Shown piece by piece: positions 1-11,373 of a DNA stretch of 64,000 nucleotides (position 1 is the first letter of the stretch; each line of letters begins with the position of its first letter). The position numbers and the translations under genes were made by a program. Source of the stretch: Puccinellia tenuiflora (lineage: Eukaryota; Streptophyta; Magnoliopsida; Poales; Poaceae); the NCBI GenBank assembly GCA_012064385.1, contig QRDG01000137.1, forward strand, positions 763,016 through 827,015, read 5' to 3'. Under the pieces are notes generated by a model. It had not been told where the DNA came from and ran no database searches. It was given only the letters and a program-made list of their open reading frames with translations.

Positions 1-1587
1 ACCAAGTATTTCGACAAATAACACAAGCGATGTCAACAAAAAAAAGTGTTCTTGCAACCTTTGGAAAAATACGTAAAAACAACATTCAAAAACAGGGGAA
101 TACACAAACTTGCAAAACACTCAGAAAACCTTACAACATCTGACATATGATTTCGTACTTAAAAGAATACGTGTTTATTACAATTTGAAAGAACGTACAC
201 AACATCGAAAAAAATTCAGCAACAGAAAGTTGTAACAACCGCCAAAAAAGTTGCAAAAATCAGGCATGTGCTTTCACAACAATCATGTGTGCATTTTCTT
301 ATAAATTTAACGAAGTATACAATATCCAAAAAAATCTGGGGAGAAAAAACTTAGTGCTAGCTAGCTAAGCTGGGTTGTTAGGCTCTTTTCACACGTCAAA
401 TTTAGGTCAGAAAAGTGCAACGATATGGTATTGGGCTCGTAGTGCGTAGTTGGGCCGCCATGCGGCCGTGTGGTGCTACTGATTTGTGCGGTCGGAGGCG
501 CACGAGCCTAGCTAGTTCTCTTGAGGCGACCTACGACGCGTAGGTCGGTCACATAAAGAGTTTTCTTTGATTAATGTCCTAGGGAAGTCAATATGACAAC
601 ACATGAACTAGGTAAATTTAGTGACGTTAACCATGGGACGTGGCATGGTGATCCTAATTTTTTATGCTCGTGTTGTAATTACAAAAGTGACCGTTATTTC
701 CAATTAGTTCCAATTAATAAAGTAGTTTTCCCTCAAAATAAGCAAGTGACCCTTCCCTAAAAAAATAGCAAGTGACCTATTCGATAGGAGTGGAAGTTTA
801 TCAGCAACTAGTTGAATGCCCGTGCGTTGCTACGGTGCTCAAGTTTTTCTTGCTACATAGTTAAGCATAATACACAACGGTTCATAAGTATAGATTCATG
901 TTATGGTACCTTTTCTTGTCATGCATCTATTTTGTACTCTAATTTGATTCATGTTAACAGGAACATACTATAGTGACAATCTACTTCCCTCTAGATTACA
1001 AAAATATAACGATAAATCCTCTGTAGTAGCCAAAAGAGTGCACCCAATTTATTCTTTGCAATAAACAACAAAAGTAAAATCAAAAAGACAACCAGATTTT
1101 GGTAATGAAGCTAAACCGTAATATCACTCTTTTGTTTTGGAATAGCACACCAATAATGACAGTGAATATACATAGGCGCGCATTTGAGAAAATACATGCA
1201 TTACTTCAGAGTTTCTTATGCAAGTTCAAGAACACAAAAAAAGATGGATCTATAAATGATGAATCTGCAAGCTTAAAATGCACAAACTGTAGGATATATC
1301 TTATGTTTACAGTGTCAAGAAAAATTTAGTACTACCTATGCAAATATTTCTTCGGTTGGAAACCATTTCTAAAAATTGCAGACCTAGTGAAAACATTTGG
1401 ATAGTCAAAATCAAAAGGAGAGGGAGACTACCAGTGAATAGCATGGAGATACACCATCAACTGGATAGTCCGACTTTGCTTACGGGTTTGATGCTTCATT
1501 GGTCAATGGCAAATTATGTCGGGGCCAGACAATAGTTATGTTTTCCCCCAAACATCAAGCATTGTCGTTCGAAAAGATGGACCCAGG
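1..1587. other. AT-rich intergenic DNA, no gene recognised
   Basis: Both strands lack any convincing coding region. Short open frames near 1099-1535 have no family resemblance, no splice context and poor codon texture. Around 815-840 there is a GTGCGTTGCTACGG motif that I have seen recurrently in grass intergenic repeats, but I see no element boundaries. Confidence 0.5.
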
Positions 1588-3082
1588 TTAATAATTTTTC
1601 TGAACTCGGTCCCATCCAACAAACTACAGTTTCTAATAGAAGTTTGACAAGATGGACCCAGCAATTAAAGACGGACTTTCATTTTGTGACAAATAAGAAC
1701 GTTTTACAGGATATAAAAATAATACATTCCATTTTGGAAAGAGCATACCTTCTGTCTTCCTGGTTTTATCCGAGTTCTTACTGGGCGTGGTGTTCTTATT
1801 TTTGCACAGAGTTCCTTTCCTTCCTTTACCTCCCGTGCTTGAAGACTTCCCAAATTGAGCTCTCCCTCGTCCTCTCTCTCCTTCTCCCTCCCTCTCTCTC
1901 TCTAAAACATAGAACTCTCTTTCACAAAAGAAGAAACAAAAAAAGGGGATGCCAAAAAATTCAGTACAGGAACAAGCATATGTAAACACTAATCTACAGC
2001 CTAGGTGAAATTCAACATACCATAAATCTAATCGAAAGAGGGCAGGCACTTAATTATTTAAGCATCTCATACCAGCATGTGAGCACAGGCAGAGTACGAA
2101 GAAGGCAACGGGAAGCACCTAATCGTAGTTCAGGTCCTGTCCCTCCTAAACCAGCGACCTATCCTGCTGTACCAAGCATGAACCAACTCGGAGAAGGATT
2201 GTAAAGCTAGGCTGAGATAGAGTAGTCAAGAGACAGAGATCGGGAGAGAAGAAAAGGAAGAAATGACATAAAAGGGACATTCAAACCAGAAAATATACCT
2301 TGAAATGAGAAGAAGCATGCGACCACATCATCTTCTGAAAGTTGTATTATGCTCTTGCCCTAAAGTAAGCAATTAAAGACGGACTTTCATTTTGTGACAA
2401 ATAAGAACGTTTTACAGGATATAAAAATAATACATTCCATTTTGGAAAGAGCATACCTTCTGTCTTCCTGGTTTTATCCGAGTTCTTACTGGGCGTGGTG
2501 TTCTTATTTTTGCACAGAGTTCCTTTCCTTCCTTTACCTCCCGTGCTTGAAGACTTCCCAAATTGAGCTCTCCCTCGTCCTCTCTCTCCTTCTCCCTCCC
2601 TCTCTCTCTCTAAAACATAGAACTCTCTTTCACAAAAGAAGAAACAAAAAAAGGGGATGCCAAAAAATTCAGTACAGGAACAAGCATATGTAAACGCTAA
2701 TCTACAGCCTAGGTAATGCTGTACAGCGAGCTGATACTTTGTATAGAGGAATCCGAATTTGGGGAATCACTCAGGCAATGCTTATCTACAGCCTAGGTCT
2801 CCACGATATAGCTTCATAAAATGGAGGCAAAACATGGGTCATTTGTGTTAACCATGATTAAGAAATTAATCCGACTCCTAACCGTTTATTAATCTGTTGC
2901 ATCTCATCCGGACCTGTCAAAGAATTTTAGCAATATTGGCAGAAAAAAATTAGGAGGACGAGAAGGAAGATTGGGTTCAGCTCACCTTGGCAGGAGCAGC
3001 AGCTAGGGGAACGTGGCTGACGGCAACAGCTCCGGGAGGTGGTCACCAGAAGTCGCCGGCAGCAGCTCTGGGTCGACGTCAT
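1588..3082 (-). CDS. putative spliced gene with a duplicated exon, function unknown
   Basis: I do not recognise this protein. A chain of plausible minus-strand exons can be read: about 3082-2986 (ATG, ends AAG|GTGAG), 2609-2457, 2359-2299 (acceptor TTTAG, donor AAG|GTATAT), 1901-1749 (acceptor TTTTAG, donor AAG|GTATGC) and 1623-1588 (acceptor TGTAG, ends at TAA). The 2359-2299 exon encodes an acidic stretch with LSEDDVVACFF. The 1901-1749 exon is basic, with an Arg/Glu-rich start and the stretch RTPRPVRTRIKPG. It is present twice because it lies inside a 347-bp direct repeat. Acceptors in the (AG)n tract can slip by two bases, so phase cannot be fixed by eye. The GC-rich upstream region to about 3,960 looks like a 5' leader. 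The gene could be a real low-expressed gene or a decaying one; the first exon is the least certain. Confidence 0.35.
1660..2006. repeat. 347-bp direct repeat, copy 1
   Basis: The segment is repeated at 2368-2714 with one mismatch noticed (ACACT versus ACGCT near the right end). It contains a complete putative minus-strand exon with both splice sites. Confidence 0.95.
2368..2714. repeat. 347-bp direct repeat, copy 2
   Basis: Second copy of 1660-2006, offset 708 bp. The unique DNA between the copies contains a different small putative exon (2299-2359). The near identity implies a recent duplication. A 14-bp piece of the repeat end (TCTACAGCCTAGGT) recurs again near 2785. Confidence 0.95.
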
Positions 3083-4466
3083 CTGAAGCACCTCGGGCAA
3101 GCGACCACCAGATCGTCCTCTATTCCTTCCTGCCGATCTTGCGCAATGTCAAGCTCTTTCCGTCCGCAACCCTCCCGCCGAGGCCATCGTCGCTTCGCCT
3201 TGGTCATCCCCGTCGGCCACCAGGGCCATGCCTGGAGCTTCGTAGCCTATCCTGGCCTTGACTCGCTCGTCCCTTGCCCTCGGCTGCTCGTCGTGGCGTG
3301 GCCGTCTACGGGAGCGAGCGCGCGCGTGGATGGCGGCCGACACGGAATCGACCAGCGGCGAGGAGGGTCGGGCTTCAGGCGGCAGGGAATTTGGTGGCGC
3401 GGGTGGGGATTGGGGGTGGGTCTGGGGATCTATGAGGCGTACACGGCGGGGAGAACATGGAGCGGCCGTCGGTGGACTCGCGGAGGGAACAGCGGCAGGC
3501 CGTCCGCGAGGTGGAAGATTGAGAGCGGAAAGGGGCCCCGCCAGGATTGGATCGGCGCGGTGACGTAGTAGGCTCCCGGCGGCGGCAGAACATGGAGGAG
3601 AGCTCGGGGGTGGCTACCATCTGTTTGCAGCCTGCAGGAATCTGTCGGCCTTCTCGGCAACGGCGGAGGACTTCGCAAGCGGGCGGCGCCAGGCAAGCAG
3701 GTACGCGGCGGCGTTTGGGAAGGGGCTTGAAGAGAGACCTGAGGGACGGGGGACTGCGGGTTGATGAATCACGTCATCCGCCGATGTCCCCAGCGGCGCC
3801 GACCACGAGACAGGCCACCTCCGGATGGATGCGGACGGCGGCGAGCTCAGCGCGTGCGGGAGGACGGAGGTGGAGAGCGGAGGATGCAGAGGCCGAACCC
3901 TAGGCGGCGGCGCTCTGATGCGGGGGAGGATGGAGGGTCGCGTCTCGCGAGTCGCGACTCGCGAGGGACTGAAATGCAAACGTTATGATTTGTGGACTGC
4001 GGGGTCGATTTCATTATTTTTCAGGGTGTAAAACGCAAAACGGCGCGACAGACCATGGTCTGCCCGACGTACGGACTGCCATTTTATAGTAGAGAAATGA
4101 TCCATGTCCGGCTCAAAGCAGCAGCAGAAGAAGGCCCGGCCCATTGCAGTGCCATCGTTTTACCTGAGAGTCTGAGACACTTGAACACCACGAGTCCGGC
4201 GGCGCGGGCAGCCTGCTGTTCCCCCAGGCAGGCCGCCGGTCATGGTCATGGAGGGGAGCGGTGTTTTCCTACACTGCCACATGCGGTGTTCTGCCGCCGA
4301 CGTGGAGTGCGACGATCTCGCCTAAACCGTAAACCCTCGCCGGCCGCTGCGGCGGCGACGCCATGAGTCTGTCCGAGTTGGAAGCAAGAGAGACAGAACC
4401 CAGATGGACCAGGCCCTGGGCTTCGGGCCTTAATGCTCCCTAAACCCTACGACAAACCAAGCCCAC
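3083..4466. promoter_or_regulatory. GC-rich divergent upstream region
   Basis: This GC-rich stretch separates the minus-strand gene ending at 1588 from the plus-strand PPR gene, so it probably holds both promoters. On the minus strand a CTAGGGTT leader motif typical of grass 5' UTRs lies near 3900. Several open frames on both strands here are arginine- and proline-rich by-products of composition and I do not call them genes. Confidence 0.4.
4100..4255 (+). pseudogene. relic matching the 5' end of the F-box gene at 12.3 kb
   Basis: The stretch GGCTCAAAGCAGCAG...GGCCCGGCCC.TTGCAGTGCC and, further on, GGCCGCCGGTCA.GG.CATGGAGG closely match 12,160-12,325, the leader and start codon of the F-box gene. 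After the ATG the similarity stops. It looks like a truncated duplicate sitting just upstream of the PPR gene, so its promoter may now serve a different gene. Confidence 0.5.
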
Positions 4467-6926
4467 ATGCCGCCCGCAATGCGCCTCCCATTCAGACCCA
4501 CTCTCGCCGTCACCAATGTCGCCGGCAGCGGCGGCGGCGCCGCCGCCACGCCGCTGGACGCCCGGATGGTCAAGACGGGCTTCGACCCGGCCACCTACCG
4601 GCTCAACCTGCACCTCCAGTCGCTCATCTCCTCCGGCCGCCTCGCGCAGGCCCGGGCCCTGTTCGACCAAATGGCGCCCCACCGGAGCAACGCCTTCTCC
4701 CTCAACCGCATGCTCTCCGGCTACTCCAGGTCCGGCCAGCTCGACGCAGCGCACGACCTCTTCCTCTCCTCCCCGCCGGACCTCCGCAACGCCGTCACCT
4801 GGACCGTCATGATGGGCGCGCTCGCCGCCGCCCCCGGCCGCGCCGCCGACGCCGTGTCTCTCTTCCGCGACATGCTCAGGGAGGGCGTCTCCCTGGACCG
4901 CGTCGCCATGTCCACCGTGCTCAACGTGCCTGCTACCGCCTCCGGCACCACCGCCTCGCTCCACCCCTTCGCCATCAAGCTCGGCCTCCTCCGCTCCAGC
5001 GTCGTCGTCTGCAACACACTTCTCGACGCCTACTGCAAGCACGGCCTCCTCGCCGCCGGCCGGAGGGTGTTCCAGGAGATGCCGCACAGGGACTCCGTCA
5101 CCTACAACGCCATGATGATGGGGTGCTCCAAGGAGGGGTTGCACGACGAGGCGTTGGACCTCTTTGTCGATATGCGCCGCGCGGGCCTCGGCGCCACCCA
5201 GTTCACCTTCTCTAGTATGCTCACCGTGGCCACTGGCGCCGACGATCTCCGTCTCGGTCACCAGGTCCACGGCCTGGTCGCCAGATCCACCTCGGCGCAC
5301 AACGTGTTCGTCAACAACTCGCTGCTGGATTTCTACTCCAAATGTGACTCCATTGGCGAGATGGAGAAGCTGTTCGACGGGATGCCTGAGCATGACAACG
5401 TCTCATACAATGTCATGATCACGGGCTATGCTCGGAGCCAGTGTGCTGGCACGGTCCTGCGTCTGTTCAGGGAGATGCAGGTGCTCGGTTTCGACAGGCA
5501 GGCCTTGCCTTATGCTACTTTGCTGAGTGTTGCTAGCTCACTGCCTCACACTGGGATTGGGAAGCAGATACATGCTCAGCTGGTCCTGCTTGGCCTTTCT
5601 TCAGAAGATCTTGTGGGCAACGCTCTGATCGACATGTACTCGAAATGTGGCATGCTCGATGCTGCAAAGACCAATTTTGTTAACAAAAATGACAAGACCG
5701 GCGTTTCATGGACAGCGATGATAACTGGCCATGTCCAGAATGGGCAGCCGGAAGAAGCACTGCAGTTGTTCTGTGACATGAGAAGGGCTGGTCTGAGTCC
5801 TGACAGGGCGACATTTTCAAGCATCATTAAGGCATCCTCCAGCCTGGCAATGATCGGGTTAGGAAGGCAATTGCATTCTTACCTCATAAAATCAGGCCAC
5901 ATGTCCAGTGTGTTCTCAGGAAGTGCCCTTCTTGACATGTACGCAAAGTGTGGCTGTTTGGATGAGGCGCTCCGAACATTTGATGAGATGCCCGAGAGGA
6001 ATTCCATCTCGTGGAATGCTGTTATTTCAGCCTATGCGCATTATGGGCAGGCAAAGAATGCCATCAAGATGTTCGAAGGTATGCTTCGTTATGGATTTAA
6101 GCCAGATTCAGTCACCTTCTTGAGTGTGCTGTCAGCCTGCAGTCACAACGGTCTTGCAGAAGAATGCGTAAAATACTTTGAATTGATGGAAAATGAATAT
6201 GGCATGTCACCCTGGAAGGAACACTACTCATGTGTTATCGACACATTAGGTCGGGTGGGACGTTTCGATAAAGTTCAGAAAATGTTGAGCGAGATGCCAT
6301 TTGGAGATGATCCAATCATTTGGAGTTCTATTCTTCACTCGTGCAGGATCCATGGAAACCAGGATTTGGCTAGAGTGGCAGCTGAAAAATTGTTCAGTAT
6401 GTGGCCAACAGACGCTACACCGTACGTTATACTGTCCAACATATATGCGAAAGCTGGTAAATGGGAAGACGCTGCACGTGTGAAGAAGAACATGAGAGAC
6501 CGAGGGCTTAGGAAAGAGTCAGGTTACAGTTGGGTCGAATTCAAACAAAAAATCTATAGCTTTTCTTCGAATGACCAAACTAACCCAATGATAACCGAGA
6601 TTAAAGACGAGCTAGAGAGGTTGTACAAAGAGATGGATAAACAAGGATATAAGCCTGACACTAGCTGTGCCTTGCATCAACTGGACGATGACCTAAAGTT
6701 TGAGTCACTGAAATACCACAGTGAGAGATTAGCCATTGCATTTGCCCTGATTAACACCGCACCGGGGACGCCAATTAGAGTAATGAAGAACCTATCTGCC
6801 TGCCTAGACTGCCATGCTGCCATCAAGATGATGTCAAAGATTGTGAACAGAGACATCATTGTAAGAGATTCAAGCAGGTTCCACCATTTCAAGGATGGGG
6901 TTTGTTCTTGTGGAGACTATTGGTAG
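4467..6926 (+). CDS. PLS-class PPR protein with E, E+ and DYW domains
   Basis: This intronless 819-residue protein is an organelle RNA-binding factor of the kind that directs C-to-U editing at specific sites in mitochondrial or plastid transcripts. A short N-terminal region (about residues 1-35, Ala/Arg-rich, few acids) fits a transit peptide. PPR repeats of the P, L and S types run from about 45 to 640, with the usual VSWTAMITGHVQNG and NALIDMYSKCG signatures. E and E+ motifs follow at about 640-720. The DYW deaminase domain has its zinc residues: the HSE motif at about 751-753, the CxxC at 779-782, and the terminal CSCGDYW ending at 819. Full length, with no stop or frameshift. The first ATG is used; a second in-frame ATG is at residue 5. 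It resembles the At2g01510-like group, but the target site cannot be inferred. Confidence 0.93.
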   Translation: MPPAMRLPFRPTLAVTNVAGSGGGAAATPLDARMVKTGFDPATYRLNLHLQSLISSGRLAQARALFDQMAPHRSNAFSLNRMLSGYSRSGQLDAAHDLFLSSPPDLRNAVTWTVMMGALAAAPGRAADAVSLFRDMLREGVSLDRVAMSTVLNVPATASGTTASLHPFAIKLGLLRSSVVVCNTLLDAYCKHGLLAAGRRVFQEMPHRDSVTYNAMMMGCSKEGLHDEALDLFVDMRRAGLGATQFTFSSMLTVATGADDLRLGHQVHGLVARSTSAHNVFVNNSLLDFYSKCDSIGEMEKLFDGMPEHDNVSYNVMITGYARSQCAGTVLRLFREMQVLGFDRQALPYATLLSVASSLPHTGIGKQIHAQLVLLGLSSEDLVGNALIDMYSKCGMLDAAKTNFVNKNDKTGVSWTAMITGHVQNGQPEEALQLFCDMRRAGLSPDRATFSSIIKASSSLAMIGLGRQLHSYLIKSGHMSSVFSGSALLDMYAKCGCLDEALRTFDEMPERNSISWNAVISAYAHYGQAKNAIKMFEGMLRYGFKPDSVTFLSVLSACSHNGLAEECVKYFELMENEYGMSPWKEHYSCVIDTLGRVGRFDKVQKMLSEMPFGDDPIIWSSILHSCRIHGNQDLARVAAEKLFSMWPTDATPYVILSNIYAKAGKWEDAARVKKNMRDRGLRKESGYSWVEFKQKIYSFSSNDQTNPMITEIKDELERLYKEMDKQGYKPDTSCALHQLDDDLKFESLKYHSERLAIAFALINTAPGTPIRVMKNLSACLDCHAAIKMMSKIVNRDIIVRDSSRFHHFKDGVCSCGDYW

Positions 6927-8283
6927 GGATTAGGCTTCCGTCCGCAATGAAGGATGCACATTGAATATGCGACAAACAACTAAATTTTCTCAGGGCACAT
7001 CTATCAGGTACACTGCCATCTTGCTGGAGTATTTGTTACTAGTATTCCTTATATGTAGTTTTTGTTACTAGTGTTTTTTCTTGCATGTATTTAGCTGGAA
7101 GTAAGTCCGCTAGACATTTTTTCTGAGGATAAACGGCTTGAGGCTTCCCCATTTAATTACAAACAACCAAGGGAATCACTATTCCAAAAATGCAGGATAT
7201 TGGTTCACTTTGTTTAGCATGGCAAGTTTTTGTTTCAATTCTTTGTGTTTTTTAATCCATTACCTTCCTGTACTCCATGGTAACTAAAATTTTGACCAGC
7301 TAATTTGGCTATTTGTACATTTGCCAATTCATATTGAAATTTCCCATGAGTTTAATATGTTGTCTGCCCCACCAGGTTCAACTTCTAGCCAAAATCCCAA
7401 TTCTATATTAATGTGCCAAGTACTTGCATATGTAGTATTTTTCTCACATAGCTTACAGGCTTACCGCTATGGTCCTCCTAAATTTGGTGTAATTGGGTCG
7501 TATAATGGCCTTGTGTTCTTGAACTATGCCTGAAGATGTGATATTTTGCGGAGAATTGAAGACATTGATCCTGTTGTATGGTAACTGTGGCATGTGGTTC
7601 AGATGAGGGGAATGGTGTAAATAATGTTATTTAGAGGTTTTCACCTTAATTATTTCGGAGATATACCGGTCAAATGCCATTTATAGATAGATTCTTGTAC
7701 TTTGTGCTATTATTGTTACGTTTACTTTCTTAGGATTCCCGAATTCTGTCTATGAGTTGTATTAGCTTGCCCATTACTTGAAATAGGTGGAAATGGCTGG
7801 TTCTTTTGACATGTTACATTTGGTAGGATGAGCTCTTTGTTTGCCGTGGTGGGTGCAATAAAAGTGAGTAAGGCTGTATCAAGAATGGGATTGATGGTTC
7901 AGAGGCATGCTCTGGGAGTTTCTCTTATTAGACAGTCATAGGAGCAGCTTGTTGTCAACCTAATCCCTTTATATTTGTGGTAGCTAGACATACATGTCAG
8001 AAACAAGCATGGCCATACAATATTTTACGCCTTTTTCTTTTTCTTTTTGGAAATCACACAAATGGGATATCTTTCTTCTCAGTGCGAGAAGGCCTCAGAA
8101 TATTTTGGCCAGAAATTTTATGACAAGAAAGCGGTGTGAGATTGAACACGTCTGTTGAAGAGCTGACAGCGACAGGGACGAAGAAGAAGATGATGATGAA
8201 GGCAACTGTACAAATGACTGCCTCTTTTCTTTTCTTACCAATTCCCAGTTCCATCTTACTGCCAGTTACTGCTGCCTCTGATC
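6927..8283. other. intergenic: PPR 3' flank and PGM48 promoter
   Basis: AT-rich sequence without a supported gene on either strand. It must hold the PPR terminator and the promoter of the downstream metallopeptidase gene. I see no transposon ends with target duplications here. Confidence 0.6.
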
Positions 8284-10153
8284 ATGGCGGCTTGCCTCTC
8301 CCCCGTGGTCCCTCGCCAGCCCATCCACCGCCACTGCTGCTGGACCCCTAAGCTTGCCGTCTCTTCCACCACCACCTACTACCGGCGCTCCCACCGCCGG
8401 ATCACTGGAACTAGCTCTGCCGCCATCTCTGCTCGTGCCTCTACTGCCGCGGTCGCTCAGGGCCTTGACGCTGACGACATCCGCCACCCTCTGGACAAGC
8501 AGGTCAATTCCTAGTTTCTATTTCTTTAATTTTCGGCATGTGTTGTTTGATTCGGTATTCTTCTCATATAGGTATGTCCTTCCATTTTCTTGTTTGCAGA
8601 ACACTTTGCTGCTCAAAGCAATTCCAGGGCTCAATGATATAGGCAAGGCTTTGCTAGGTACTCCACTTCTCTATTTCCAGGAGGCAGCTCTACTGTCATG
8701 AACCCTCATGATACAAGTTTTCATCTGTCTTTAGTTCATAAACAAACATATATACTCCCTGAGGTTAACCTTGTTTTGCTTGTTTCTTGTTATTTTCTCC
8801 TACTGTAGGGCCGGTTTCCGAGCAAGTTATGGTTCTTCAGAACATTGGATCATCTGTTCTCGTCTCTGAAAACCAGGTCCCTCCATCAGAACTGATCATG
8901 TCTAAATCACCACCACATGCATTGCCCAGACTGAACTCATAATCTGTTGCTTGCCTTCAGTTGTCAGAACTCCACCAGCTCATGACTGAAGCTGCAAAAC
9001 TCTTGAACATAGAATCTCCAGACCTATACATACGGCAAAATCCTGTTCCTAATGCTTACACCTTAGCAATCAACGGCAAAAAGCCATTCGTCGTCGTTCA
9101 CACGAGCCTTGTGGAGCTGCTCACTAGAAAGGAATTGCAGGTACGACTCTGTTTATCTTAACTCTTAACACAGTGGTGGATAGATAATATCTGTCAGTTT
9201 TCACAGAGGTGTAATTAATTTCCTTGATTTGTTTGGCTCAATCTTGACGAACCATCCAAATAAGCTAATGAATTAGTAATCGCCAAGGGTTGAATGTATG
9301 CATTACTCATCTGGAAGTCTGTGTGTGTTTTGATTAGGCTGTTCTAGCACATGAGCTGGGTCATCTCAAGTGCGACCACGGCGTGTGGCTTACCTTTGCC
9401 AACATACTAACAATGGGAGCATACACCGTCCCTGGTAGGCAATCTATTTTACGATCTTTCACAGAATCTCATATATTTGAGAGACTGGTAAGTAAGGCAT
9501 CGGATGGTAACTACATGTACATGTGTCGACTCTCTTCAGGTTTCGGCATGGTTGCTGGGTTCCTGGAAGAGCAGCTGTTCCGGTGGCTGCGAGCCGCGGA
9601 GCTGACTTGCGATAGGGCAGCCCTTGTTGTAGTCCAAGACCCCAAGGTAGCATTCACAGCAAAGATGTTTGTTTTTGTGATGTCCCCTAGAGTTGAGAAG
9701 CTCTGAAAGAAGTAGCTGTTCTAGCATCATGACCCAGCCAGCGTGTGATCTGATAGCTCCTGTTGCTTACTTTACTGTCAAGAGGTTGTCATCTCGGTGC
9801 TGATGAAGCTGGCGGGAGGGTGCCCGTCCCTGGCGGACCAGCTGAACGTGGATGCCTTCCTGGAGCAGGCCCGCTCGTACGACAAGGCCGCGTCGAACCC
9901 GTTCGGGTGGTACATCCGGTCAGAATTCCCACCCTGTGAACTTGTGAAAAACTATACATCTAATACTGCGATAGTGAGATTGCTTATGCTGTGGAGATGA
10001 ACAATGTTTTGGTTTTGTGCTGTGTGTTGCTGCTGCAGGAACGCGCAGACGAGGGAGCTATCGCACCCGTTGCCCGTGATGCGAGCCCGCGAGGTGGACG
10101 AGTGGTCGAGGAGCCAGGAGTACAGGAACCTGGCGCGAAAAATGTTTCAGTAG
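8284..10153 (+). CDS. PGM48: M48 zinc metallopeptidase, plastoglobular (PGM48 type)
   Basis: Eight exons join in frame: 8284-8502, 8600-8657, 8809-8876, 8961-9140, 9338-9434, 9540-9646, 9785-9918 and 10039-10153. All introns are GT-AG and the product has 325 residues. The HELGH zinc motif (HExxH) is at about residues 180-184 in exon 5, and the third ligand is Glu-228 in AELTCDRAAL, as in the M48 family. The Ala/Ser/Arg-rich first 50 residues look like a chloroplast transit peptide. The whole order matches the plastid M48 protease found in plastoglobules and linked to leaf senescence in Arabidopsis (At3g27110). That role is inferred from the family. The gene is complete and appears functional. 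It has no strong hydrophobic anchor, apart from a mild one after the HELGH helix. Confidence 0.88.
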
Positions 10154-10425
10154 TCGGTCTGTCTGCGATTTCATGAAATGAAATAGAAGCTAGCTTTCTA
10201 AGTGTTCATTCAAAAACTAGTCCTGGTAGAGTTGCTGGGTGGAACTGAAATTAGTTACGGTGCAGTCTGCTCTTGCAGTGCACACTAATTTGCAACCTGA
10301 TAGATGAATGGCAAGACTGAACTTGCGATATTTTACTGGAGACGAGAGGATTCAGATTTGAATGTTCTGCTTTGCTGAATTGCGTGCACGACATACCTGC
10401 TTGCTGGTGTCCAAGGTTTTCAGTC

Positions 10426-11360
10426 GAGGCCTCCCTTTCCCCTCCCCCGTGCTACAGTTCCGAGAGAGGCGAAAAGGGAGCGGTCTTCTGTCCCTCGCTC
10501 CGCCGACGGCCGATCTGTCGGTCCCCTCCCTCTCCGACCGCCGTTGAGGTCGCCGGAGAGTGGGGGGACACCGGATCTGTGCCCTAGGCGTGTGCATAGT
10601 AGGGTAGTGGTTCCCGGAGGCGCTGGTAAGGTGGTGGCGGCGGCGTCTCCCTAGAATAATGGTGCTGGTGCTCGTTCCCCACCACGACGGCGCTTTTTCG
10701 AGCGAAGTCGGCGAGTATCCGGCCTGTGTCTTGCCGGTGGTGCCCTGGCGGGGTGGGCTTCACTGGTGCGCGACTTTTTGTCCTCCTGGCTTCTTCCTCG
10801 TGCTATCGTCGGTGGCTCCGTCGGCGGTGGTAAGCCTGTGGAGGAGGGTGGCGGTGGATCTGGTCGTCCAGGCCTTCATCGTCCTGCAGTAGGAGTCCAG
10901 GCGTCTCGGCTATTCGAGGAGGGTCTCCAGCTGATCCCCTTTTTGATGTTAGATTTCTTGCAGGTTCTGAAGTTGGCTTTGGCCTTTGGCTTCGGCCTGA
11001 CTGCCGGTGTGGTTCGGGGCGTCGCCCCCGCCGATTTGCTTTTCGCCTCTGCAAGATCTCGGCGTTTGCGTCGGGTGACTACTGCGGCGACATCAACGAG
11101 GAGTTCTCCTCTAAAGTTCCACTCCGGTGACACAGCGGCGGCCTGCAAGCGCTTCTTCTCTCCCTCCGGCGACGATGAAGCTCTGTTGCAAGCAGCGGCG
11201 GACCGTGTTCTGTGCAGAGGTTCCCAGGACCTAGTTGTTATTTTTTTGTTCATGTGGGTTCTCTCTGTAATTCGGGTCAGCTGTCCAAATTCTGGACTGT
11301 TCTTGTACTTCCAGTTTTCCTTACTTAATATAATCCAGATATTTGCTTTCAAAAAAAAAA
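10426..11360 (+). mobile_element. non-LTR retroposed element with poly(A) and 13-bp TSD
   Basis: A 935-bp GC-rich insert ends in a run of at least ten A residues preceded by TAATATAATCC. It is flanked by perfect 13-bp direct repeats AAGGTTTTCAGTC at 10413-10425 and 11361-11373. This is the mark of target-primed reverse transcription by LINE machinery. I find no reverse transcriptase or endonuclease coding region, so it is a non-autonomous element, a 5'-truncated LINE or a retrocopied transcript. It lies just downstream of PGM48. Confidence 0.85.
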
Positions 11361-11373
11361 AAGGTTTTCAGTC

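Noticed and set aside
800..850. GTGCGTTGCTACGG motif as the end of a transposon
   Set aside because: The motif is familiar from grass repeats, but I could find neither a partner end nor a target duplication.
4440..5393. Long minus-strand open frame opposite the PPR gene
   Set aside because: It is an antisense shadow of the GC-rich PPR coding sequence, Gly/Glu/Val-rich and without family features.
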